A DNA stretch of 6,168 bases from an uncultured Acidobacteriota bacterium (GTDB taxonomy: Bacteria > Acidobacteriota > JAAYUB01): positions 1 through 6,168 of the forward strand of contig CALAMB010000420.1 in assembly GCA_937925645.1 (NCBI GenBank), in the 5' to 3' direction. Below, piece by piece: positions 1-5,012 of this stretch (position 1 is its first letter; each line of letters begins with the position of its first letter). The notes under the pieces are model-generated. The model made no database searches. It worked only from the letters and a program-made list of their open reading frames with translations, and was not told the DNA's origin. The translations under genes were made by a program, and so were the position numbers.

Positions 1-19
1 CTGTCCTTCCTGTTCAACC

Positions 20-115
20 ATTCACCGATTCACCGACTCACCGATTCACCGATTCTCCGATTCACCGATTCACCGATTCACCGATTCACCGACTCACCGA
101 CTCACCGACTCACCG
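20..115. repeat. Tandem octamer array, 12 units of attcaccg type
   Basis: Twelve head-to-tail 8-base units run without gaps. Units 1, 2, 4, 6, 7, 8 and 9 read attcaccg. Units 3, 10, 11 and 12 read actcaccg, and unit 5 reads attctccg. The variant actcaccg forms a homogeneous run at the right end, as expected from recent unit duplication. With three or four C and one G per unit, the + strand is C-rich. A related array in the same orientation lies at 5019-5082, so the two bracket the hydantoinase/Mo/Fe-S genes. Bases 1-19 to the left show no repeat and no gene I can identify. No function is assigned. Confidence 0.95.
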
Positions 116-156
116 TTCCCCTGCTTGCGGTACCTTGTCGGGTGGCGCCGTAACCC

Positions 157-203
157 GGCCGCGCCGGCGGCCGCGGCATGTAGCCCGGGCCGAGAGGCCC
201 GGG
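157..203 (+). repeat. Two-hairpin repeat unit, copy 1
   Basis: The unit has two hairpins. Hairpin A is GGCCGC (157-162) with GCGGCC (167-172) around a 4-base loop. An 11-base spacer ending in TGTAG follows. Hairpin B is CCCGGGCC (184-191) with GGCCCGGG (196-203) around a GAGA loop of GNRA type. Copy 2 at 365-411 on the opposite strand has the same stem lengths, loop lengths and spacer length. The two align without gaps at 37 of 47 positions. Similarity fades just outside (TG follows hairpin B in both). It resembles a REP/BIME-like dispersed palindromic element, but its family is unknown to me. Confidence 0.75.
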
Positions 204-364
204 TGGCCACGATAATATTCGGCCGGGGACAGCCGCACCAGCGGCGACGGAATTCATTCGCCGGATTCGTGTTGGGGAAAGAGTGGATCACCGGTTACGG
301 ATTTCCCCGACTGCGCTTTCCGCCGCTCCTGCAGAGCGGGCAGATGTTCTGTGCTCTCCGCGCA

Positions 365-411
365 CCCGGACCTTTCGGTCCGGGCTACACTCCGTCGCCG
401 CTCGCGCGGCG
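365..411 (-). repeat. Two-hairpin repeat unit, copy 2 (inverted)
   Basis: Read on the - strand, hairpin A is CGCCGC with GCGGCG (411-406 and 401-396) around GCGA. After 11 bases ending in TGTAG comes hairpin B, CCCGGACC with GGTCCGGG (384-377 and 372-365) around GAAA. Relative to copy 1, one pair in hairpin B changes from G-C to A-T and one pair in hairpin A changes from G-C to C-G, so both stems stay fully paired. The hairpin B loop goes from GAGA to GAAA, still GNRA. No T-run follows on either strand, so a terminator role is not supported. Confidence 0.75.
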
Positions 412-485
412 GGATCCTGCTGCGGACTAAGGATGGTCACCGGAGTCTCGTAACGCCACAGCGCGTAATGACGGCAGGATGTTCC

Positions 486-500
486 GTTCAGGTGGTGAAC
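486..500. promoter_or_regulatory. Candidate operator dyad GTTCA-N5-TGAAC
   Basis: This is a perfect 5+5 inverted repeat with a 5-base centre, about 200 bases upstream of the hydantoinase-like gene. The same GTTC/GAAC half-site words recur at 529-532 and 536-539 inside the next palindrome. Size and symmetry suit a dimeric transcription factor, but no regulator gene is visible in the window and the dyad could be chance in a palindrome-rich region. Confidence 0.3.
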
Positions 501-522
501 ACATCGTTTACACTTGCAGTTT

Positions 523-548
523 GGCCGCGTTCATCGAACACGGCCTAC
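523..548. repeat. Palindromic element, copy 1 (related to 616-641)
   Basis: The arms GGCCG-C-GTTC (523-532) and GAAC-A-CGGCC (536-545) pair with a single C/A mismatch around the loop ATC. The element and its 3' tail TAC match the element at 616-641 at 20 of 26 positions without gaps. The ends GGCCGCGT and CGGCCTAC are identical and the centre has diverged. The two copies lie 93 bases apart in direct orientation. Confidence 0.6.
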
Positions 549-565
549 GATATCATCCAGAGCGG

Positions 566-609
566 CGTCGTGCCGCCGCACTCCAGACCGTCGTGCCGCC
601 GCACGCCAG
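566..609 (+). repeat. 21-base direct repeat with internal GTGC-N4-GCAC dyads
   Basis: Two copies lie at 566-586 and 589-609, 23 bases apart start to start, with one mismatch in 21. Each contains the identical dyad GTGC-CGCC-GCAC (570-581 and 593-604). The spacing is close to two helical turns, so the dyads would lie on roughly the same face of the helix, which suits cooperative binding of a regulator. A recent tandem duplication with no function is the alternative. The start codon at 701 is about 97 bases downstream. Confidence 0.6.
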
Positions 610-615
610 GGCGCC

Positions 616-641
616 GGCCGCGTCAGGCGGACGCGGCCTAC
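616..641. repeat. Palindromic element, copy 2: perfect 9-bp stem
   Basis: GGCCGCGTC (616-624) and GACGCGGCC (630-638) pair perfectly around a 5-base loop. This is one of the strongest hairpins in the window. It is followed by TACCGCAG, not a T-run, so it is not a standard intrinsic terminator. Its outer arms match the palindrome at 523-548. It ends about 62 bases before the start codon at 701, just upstream of the candidate promoter, where a bound regulator could affect transcription. Confidence 0.65.
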
Positions 642-685
642 CGCAGAATCCAAAGTTGTGCCGGGTGGTGGAACCGGGGCGGGCG

Positions 686-694
686 TGCTATGAT
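686..694 (+). promoter_or_regulatory. Candidate extended -10 promoter element, possibly leaderless
   Basis: TGCTATGAT matches the extended -10 pattern TGnTATAAT with one difference in the hexamer (TATGAT, 689-694). The ATG of the first gene begins at 701, so a start site about seven bases after the hexamer would fall on or beside the ATG. No good -35 lies at 16-18 bases spacing (TGGTGG at 17), which extended -10 promoters can tolerate. The absence of a Shine-Dalgarno sequence before 701 supports a leaderless reading, but the element could also be chance. Confidence 0.4.
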
Positions 695-700
695 GGCGCC

Positions 701-2059
701 ATGAGCCCCCCGACCCTGATCAGAGGCGGCACGGTGTGCCTGCCGGACGGACCGGCCGCGGTGGACGTCCGCTTCGAGGACGGCCGGATCGCCGCGGTGG
801 GCAAGGCCCTCGATGCGCCCGCCGCCGCCGAGGTGATCGACGCCGGCGGGCTGTGGCTGCTGCCGGGGATGACGGATTTGCACGTCCACCTCGACGACCG
901 AATCGGCCCGTGGGTGCTGGCCGACACCTGGACCACCGGCAGCGAGGCGGCGCTGGTGGAGGGCGTCACCACCCTGGGCGGCTTCGTCACCCAGGGGCCG
1001 CACGAGACCCTCGCCGCCGCGGTGGACCGCGCCGCCGGCAAGGCCGCCGGCCGGAGCCACTGCGACTACTTCTGGCACCTGACGCCCACCCGCTTCGACC
1101 GGGCCGGCTGGGAGGAGATCGCCGCCCAGCTCCGTCGCGGCTTCCGGACGTTCAAGTTTTACACCACGTACCGCGAGGCCGGCCTGTATACCAGCTATGC
1201 CGAACTGGCGGAGATTCTCAAGCGGCTGCGGGACACCGGCGCGCGCTGCCTGGTGCACTGCGAGGACGAGAACGTGCTGGACGAGGCGGCCCACCTCCAC
1301 CGGGCCACGGGGAGCGCCCGCGACCACGCCCGGCGCCGTCCCGTCCTGGCCGAGCTGACGGCGGTGCTGCAGCTCATCGAGATCGCCGCCGCGACCGGCG
1401 CGCCGGTGCACGTGGTGCACGTGTCCACCGGGGCGGCGGCCGCGGCCATCGCCCGGGCCCGGGAGCGGGCGCCGGTGACCGCTGAAACCGCGCCGCACTA
1501 CCTGTTTCTCGACGAGACGCTCCTCAAGCGCGCCGACGGCTACCGGTGGCTCTGCACGCCGCCGCTGCGGCCGGCGGCCGAGGCGTCGGCGCTCCGCCGC
1601 GCGGCACTGGTGGGGGCGGTGGACCTGTTCGCCACCGACCACTGCGCCTACCGCCGCGCCGACAAGGAGACCGGCCTGCGCGGCCTGGCCTGGGCGCCGT
1701 ACGGCGTGGCGGGCGTCGGCGCGCTGGTGCCGCTGGTGTACCGCGCCTTCGGCGACTGCCCCGAGACGGGCCTGCCGGAGCTGGCGAAGTACCTGGCGCT
1801 GCGGCCGGCCCAGGTGGCCGGGCTCTACCCGCGCAAGGGGGCCATCCAGCCGGGCGCCGACGCCGACGTCGTGCTGGTGGACGGTTCGGGCCCCGAGCGG
1901 CCCATCCGCTCCAGCGTCGCCGACACGTGGGAGACCTACCCCGGCATGACCACGCGGCTGGCGGTGCGGGCGGTCTGGCGCCGCGGCCGGCTGGTGGTGC
2001 GGGACGGCGCGCTCCTGGAGCCGGACGCGCCGGGAGGAGAGTGCCTATGCCTGAAATGA
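701..2059 (+). CDS. Hydantoinase/dihydropyrimidinase-family amidohydrolase
   Basis: This 452-residue cytoplasmic cyclic-amide hydrolase has the usual family length. All binuclear metal ligands of the superfamily are visible: H61 and H63 in DLHVHLDD, the lysine that becomes carboxylated K152 in FKFYTTY, H186 in VHCEDE, H240 in HVVHVST and D313 in ATDHCAY. Further family motifs are ETAPHYL (262-268) and CTPPLR (285-290). Tyr157, five residues after the lysine, matches the catalytic-pocket Tyr of hydantoinases. The Asn/Glu of the usual PNGxPGVE loop are replaced (Y334, G340), so the substrate is uncertain: a hydantoin, dihydropyrimidine, allantoin-like or purine-derived ring. An open frame continues upstream to 479, but ATG 701 gives the normal N-terminus (MSPPTLIRGGTV). 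No Shine-Dalgarno sequence is seen. The gene overlaps the downstream Mo-subunit gene by 13 bases, indicating an operon. An analogous hydantoinase (hyuA/hydA) accompanies ygeW in E. coli. Confidence 0.9.
   Translation: MSPPTLIRGGTVCLPDGPAAVDVRFEDGRIAAVGKALDAPAAAEVIDAGGLWLLPGMTDLHVHLDDRIGPWVLADTWTTGSEAALVEGVTTLGGFVTQGPHETLAAAVDRAAGKAAGRSHCDYFWHLTPTRFDRAGWEEIAAQLRRGFRTFKFYTTYREAGLYTSYAELAEILKRLRDTGARCLVHCEDENVLDEAAHLHRATGSARDHARRRPVLAELTAVLQLIEIAAATGAPVHVVHVSTGAAAAAIARARERAPVTAETAPHYLFLDETLLKRADGYRWLCTPPLRPAAEASALRRAALVGAVDLFATDHCAYRRADKETGLRGLAWAPYGVAGVGALVPLVYRAFGDCPETGLPELAKYLALRPAQVAGLYPRKGAIQPGADADVVLVDGSGPERPIRSSVADTWETYPGMTTRLAVRAVWRRGRLVVRDGALLEPDAPGGECLCLK
2033..2038 (+). promoter_or_regulatory. 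Ribosome binding site deciding the Mo-subunit start
   Basis: GGAGGA lies eight bases before ATG 2047, inside the end of the hydantoinase-like gene. GTG 2041 is too close to it and ATG 2056, which forms an ATGA overlap with the upstream stop, is 17 bases away. ATG 2047 is therefore the best start, although 2056 could be used by translational coupling. Confidence 0.75.
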
Positions 2060-4362
2060 CCCGCCGCCCCGCCTGGCGCAACGACGCGGCCGCCAAGGTG
2101 ACCGGCCGCGCCCGCTACGCCGACGACCTGAAGTTCCACGGCCTGCTCCACGCCGTGCCCGTGTACACCGACCACGTCCACGCCCGGCTCCGCGCGGTGG
2201 CGACCGCCGCCGCGGCGGCCGCGCCCGGCGTGGTCCGCGTGATCACCGCCGCCGACGTGCCGGGCACCGTCACCTTCGGCCAAATCCTGCAGGATTACCA
2301 CATGCTCGCCGGCGACATGATCCGCTGCCACGGCGACGTGGTGGCGGTGGTGGTGGCCGAGACGCGCGCCGCGGCGGTGGCCGCCGCGCGGCTCGTCACC
2401 GTGACCGCCGACCCGCTTCCCGCGGTGCTGGACCCGGAGGAGGCGCTCCGGCCCGGCGCGCCGCTGGTGCACGAGCGGCACGGCACCAACGTGATCAACC
2501 ACCATCGCGTCCGTCGGGGCGACGTGACCGCGGGGTTCGCCGCGTCCGACGTCGTCGTGGAACAGGCGTTCCGGACGTCGTTCATCGAGCACGCCTATAT
2601 GGAACCCGAGGCGGCGGTGGCCGTGCCGCGTCCCGACGGCGTGATGGAGATCTACGGCTCCATGCAGCACCCGTTCAGCACCCGCCGCTTCACGGCGGCG
2701 CTCCTGGGCGTGCCGCTGGCGGACGTGGAGGTCCGCTCCGTCCCCATGGGCGGCGGCTTCGGCGGCAAGGACGACACCGCCGCCATCGTCTGCGCCCGCG
2801 CCGCCTTGGCGGCGCGGCTCACCGGCCGGCCGGTGAAGCTGACCTACGACCGGGAGTGGTCGGTGCGCGAAAGCTACAAGCGCCACCCGTACCGGCTGCA
2901 CTACCGGATGGGCCTGACCCGCGACGGCCGCATCCAGGCGGTGGCGGTGCGCATCGTCGCCGACGGCGGCGCCTACTGCTCGGTGACGCCGTGGGTGACG
3001 TGGCGCTCCACGGTGCAGTGCTGCGGCCCCTACCGGGTGCCCCACGTCGAGTGCGACACCTACGGTGTCTACACGAACAACGTCTTCACCGGCGCCATGC
3101 GCGGCTTCGGTTCGCCCCAGGTCAACTTCTGCATCGAGCAGCTCGTGGAAATGGTCGCGGAGCGGCTGGGGCTCTCCCCGCTGGAGATCCGCCGCGTCAA
3201 CATGGTCCGCCAGGGCGACACCACCATCACCGGCCAGGTGCTGGACACCCACGTGGTCAGTCTGGAGCAGGTGCTCGACACAGTGGTCCGCGAGTCGGGC
3301 TATGAGGCCAAGCGCGCCCGCTGCTCGAACGGCCGGGCCGACGGCGACGAGCTGTACGGCGTCGGCCTGGCCATGTGCTACCGCGGCATGAGCCTGGGGG
3401 CCGAGGGGAAGGACTTCAACTCGGCCATTGTCAACGTCCAGTTCGACGGCTCCATCCTCCTGGAGACGGGCATCCACGAGAACGGCCAGGGCGCCGAGTC
3501 GGCCATGGTGCTGCTGCTCGCCGCGGAGCTCGGCGTGCGCCGGGAGCGGATCCGCTACCGCCAGGCGTCCACGTCCGGCATTCCCGACGGCGGCACCACG
3601 GTGGCCTCGCGCGGCACCCTGATGGGCGGCGGCGCGGTGGTCCACGCCGCCCGCGCGCTCAAGGAGAAGATGGCCGCGGTGCTGGCGCCGCGCCTGGGCT
3701 GCGCGCCCGGCGACGTGGCGTTCCGCGACGACGCCATCTGGGGCCCCGGCGGCGCGCGGCTGACGGTCGAGGAAGCGGTGCGCGAGATGTGGCAGGCCCA
3801 GGAGTACCCGTACGCGTTCGGCGTCTTCCAGGGACCGCAGGTGACGTGGGACGAGGCGACGGGGCAGGGGAACGCCTACTTCACCTGGGTCTACGGCTGC
3901 CAGGCGGCCGAGGTCACGGTGAACCGCCGCACCGGCAAGGTGAAGGTGCTGGGGATGTGGGCGGCCCACGACGTGGGCCGGGCGGTGAATCCGCCCATGC
4001 TCCTGGGGCAGTATTACGGCGGCATGGCCATGGGGCTGGGCTACGGCCTGACCGAGGCGGTGGAAATCGAAGCGGGTAGAATCCGGTCGCTGAACTTCGA
4101 CCACTACCGCATCGCCCGGGCCACGGACCTGCCCGAGATGCACGCATACATCGTCGAGAATCCGGATCCGCTCTCGCCGTCGCGCGCCAAGGGGATCGGC
4201 GAGCCCACCAACGAGCTGATGGCGCCGGCGATCGCCAACGCCGTCGCCGCGGCCACGGGCCGGCGGTACTGCGAGCAGCCGGTGCGGATCGATCCGGCTG
4301 AGCTGGCGGGCGGCCCCGCCGGCGCCGAACCGGATTCCAAAGGGGAAGCGCCATGCAAGTGA
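2047..4362 (+). CDS. Xanthine dehydrogenase-family molybdopterin-binding subunit
   Basis: This 771-residue catalytic subunit of a molybdenum hydroxylase is similar in length to E. coli XdhA. The N-terminus has the family's KVTGRARYADD (17-27). The Mo-cofactor domain shows MGGGFGGK (234-241), GAMRGFGSPQ (349-358) and GIGEP (716-720). From my memory of bovine xanthine oxidase, Q207, D242, R320, F354 and E719 match Q767, E802, R880, F914 and E1261. The first three intervals (35, 78 and 34 residues) are identical, so the purine-binding Arg is kept and the purine-binding Glu is a conservative Asp. This favours a purine-type heterocycle over an aldehyde. There is no signal peptide, so the enzyme is cytoplasmic. 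The gene overlaps both neighbours (13 and 10 bases). It pairs with the Fe-S subunit downstream. No FAD subunit is in the window. Xanthine or hypoxanthine is the likely substrate class, not proven. Confidence 0.93.
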   Translation: MPEMTRRPAWRNDAAAKVTGRARYADDLKFHGLLHAVPVYTDHVHARLRAVATAAAAAAPGVVRVITAADVPGTVTFGQILQDYHMLAGDMIRCHGDVVAVVVAETRAAAVAAARLVTVTADPLPAVLDPEEALRPGAPLVHERHGTNVINHHRVRRGDVTAGFAASDVVVEQAFRTSFIEHAYMEPEAAVAVPRPDGVMEIYGSMQHPFSTRRFTAALLGVPLADVEVRSVPMGGGFGGKDDTAAIVCARAALAARLTGRPVKLTYDREWSVRESYKRHPYRLHYRMGLTRDGRIQAVAVRIVADGGAYCSVTPWVTWRSTVQCCGPYRVPHVECDTYGVYTNNVFTGAMRGFGSPQVNFCIEQLVEMVAERLGLSPLEIRRVNMVRQGDTTITGQVLDTHVVSLEQVLDTVVRESGYEAKRARCSNGRADGDELYGVGLAMCYRGMSLGAEGKDFNSAIVNVQFDGSILLETGIHENGQGAESAMVLLLAAELGVRRERIRYRQASTSGIPDGGTTVASRGTLMGGGAVVHAARALKEKMAAVLAPRLGCAPGDVAFRDDAIWGPGGARLTVEEAVREMWQAQEYPYAFGVFQGPQVTWDEATGQGNAYFTWVYGCQAAEVTVNRRTGKVKVLGMWAAHDVGRAVNPPMLLGQYYGGMAMGLGYGLTEAVEIEAGRIRSLNFDHYRIARATDLPEMHAYIVENPDPLSPSRAKGIGEPTNELMAPAIANAVAAATGRRYCEQPVRIDPAELAGGPAGAEPDSKGEAPCK

Positions 4363-4832
4363 CCATCAACGGACGCGCCATCACGGTGCCCGACGGCGAC
4401 GGGCAGCGCAACCTGCTGGAATTCCTCCGGGAGGACCTGGACCTGACGGGTGCCAAGAACGGCTGTGGCATCGGGGTGTGCGGCGCCTGCACGGTGCTGC
4501 TGGACGACCGGCCGGTGCGCGCCTGCCGCCAGACCGTGGCCGACGCCGCCGGCCGGCACCTGCTCACCATCGAGGGGCTGGCGGCGCCGGACGGCACGTT
4601 GCATCCGCTCCAGCAGGCGTTCGTGGACCACGGCGCCATCCAGTGCGGCTTCTGCACGCCGGGGATGGTGCTCACCGCCCACGCGTTCCTGCTCAAAAAC
4701 CCGTCGCCCACCCGGGCGGAGATCCGCCGGGCCATCTCGGCCAACCTGTGTCGCTGCACCGGCTACCAGCAGATCGTCGACGCCATCGAATCCGCCGCGC
4801 CGCACTATCGCCGGTCATCGGATAGCTGTTGA
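4353..4832 (+). CDS. [2Fe-2S] subunit of xanthine dehydrogenase-family enzyme
   Basis: This 159-residue electron-transfer subunit has the same length as E. coli XdhC. The N-terminal plant-ferredoxin-like domain binds one [2Fe-2S] cluster through C38, C43, C46 and C58 (NGCGIGVCGACTVLLDD). The C-terminal helical domain binds the second, next to the molybdopterin, through C98 and C101 (CGFC) and C133 and C135 (CRC, in NLCRCTGYQ). All eight cysteines are present. The start is ATG 4353, with AGGGGA at 4341-4346 six bases upstream, overlapping the Mo-subunit gene by 10 bases and so probably translationally coupled. The protein would pass electrons from the Mo centre to a FAD subunit or another acceptor not seen here. 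Oddly, its stop codon lies inside the first unit of a heptamer repeat (gttgagg, 4828-4834), so the last residues may have been set by repeat growth. Confidence 0.95.
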   Translation: MQVTINGRAITVPDGDGQRNLLEFLREDLDLTGAKNGCGIGVCGACTVLLDDRPVRACRQTVADAAGRHLLTIEGLAAPDGTLHPLQQAFVDHGAIQCGFCTPGMVLTAHAFLLKNPSPTRAEIRRAISANLCRCTGYQQIVDAIESAAPHYRRSSDSC

Positions 4833-4850
4833 GGGTTGAGAGTTGAGAGT
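4828..4850. repeat. Heptamer repeat gttgaga, about 3.3 units
   Basis: Units are gttgagg (4828-4834), gttgaga (4835-4841), gttgaga (4842-4848) and a partial gt. The first unit supplies the TGA stop (4830-4832) of the Fe-S subunit gene. It is the first of five consecutive short-repeat families in the gap before ygeW. Confidence 0.85.
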
Positions 4851-4863
4851 GCTGGTTCGTGCT

Positions 4864-4902
4864 CGTAATTCGTAATCGTCATCGTAATCGTCATCGTAAT
4901 CG
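4864..4902. repeat. Hexamer/12-mer repeat cgtaat-cgtcat
   Basis: Hexamers alternate cgtaat and cgtcat: cgtaat 4864-4869, one extra t, then cgtaat, cgtcat, cgtaat, cgtcat, cgtaat and a partial cg (4871-4902). The pairs make a 12-base higher-order unit. No coding or regulatory role is visible. Confidence 0.85.
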
Positions 4903-4905
4903 AGG

Positions 4906-4930
4906 CTCGAGACTCGAGACTCGAGACTCG
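4906..4930. repeat. Heptamer repeat ctcgaga, 3.6 units
   Basis: Three exact ctcgaga units (4906-4926) are followed by ctcg. Each unit boundary contains the palindrome CTCGAG, so the tract is also self-complementary and could form alternative small hairpins. CGTTCCC follows it at 4929-4935. The same word also follows the first octamer array at 114-120, which may be chance. Confidence 0.85.
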
Positions 4931-4942
4931 TTCCCGTAACGC

Positions 4943-5012
4943 GGACATGGGACATCGCTCATCGGACCTGGGACCTGGGTTCTGGGTCCTGGATCACAGA
5001 ACCCAGATCCTA
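4943..5012. repeat. Degenerate heptad tract (ggacctg type), 10 units in phase
   Basis: Seven heptads run in unbroken phase from 4943 to 4991: ggacatg, ggacatc, gctcatc, ggacctg, ggacctg, ggttctg and ggtcctg. Three more (4992-5012) read like the same family on the other strand, for example gaaccca against gggttct. The switch of orientation creates the hairpin at 4971-5010. Confidence 0.7.
4971..5010 (+). other. Hairpin formed by inverted heptads
   Basis: CTGGGTTCTG (4975-4984) pairs perfectly with CAGAACCCAG (4997-5006) around a 12-base loop. After one C/A mismatch, GGA (4971-4973) pairs with TCC (5008-5010). The sequence after it (TAATACCC) is not a T-run, so it is not a typical intrinsic terminator. 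It sits just before a C-rich, G-poor tract. Confidence 0.65.

Larger units (their letters stand above)
116..700. other. 585-base non-coding region dense in inverted repeats
   Basis: No credible gene lies here: the open frames have no family motif, no Shine-Dalgarno site, and run across repeats. The stretch instead holds many perfect or near-perfect dyads. Besides those listed separately there are GCCGC/GCGGC (232-236 with 241-245), GGGGAAA/TTTCCCC (274-280 with 302-308) and CCGCTC/GAGCGG with a 5-base loop (323-328 with 334-339). None is followed by a T-run, so intrinsic terminators are unlikely. The region could be dispersed repeat elements, an operator cluster for the genes starting at 701, or an unrecognised structured RNA. 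I see no known riboswitch or tRNA. Confidence 0.7.

Noticed and set aside
20..115. CRISPR array
   Set aside because: Units are 8 bases with no spacers. The same holds for 5019-5082. These are simple tandem repeats.
365..384. Intrinsic terminator at the 8-bp hairpin
   Set aside because: No T-run follows on either strand, and the hairpin is part of a two-hairpin unit with an inverted partner.
616..638. Intrinsic terminator or attenuator at the 9-bp hairpin
   Set aside because: Followed by TACCGCAG, not by T residues. No leader peptide or alternative pairing partner is evident.
486..641. Integron attC-like site or tRNA-like structure
   Set aside because: No matching R'/R'' core boxes and no integrase or cassette context. 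No cloverleaf or anticodon arm could be drawn.
479..700. Upstream extension of the hydantoinase-like open frame to ATG 479
   Set aside because: The extra 74 residues show no family similarity, cross the palindromes and direct repeats, and lack a ribosome binding site. ATG 701 gives the expected N-terminus.
638..1642. Open frame on the - strand antisense to the hydantoinase-like gene
   Set aside because: No recognisable motif and low-complexity composition; a shadow of the real gene in high-GC DNA.
1936..4143. Long open frame on the - strand (735 codons)
   Set aside because: It is antisense to the Mo-subunit gene, rich in His, Gly, Arg and Ala as expected from GC-rich codon shadows, and has no domain motif. 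The + strand product has clear catalytic motifs.
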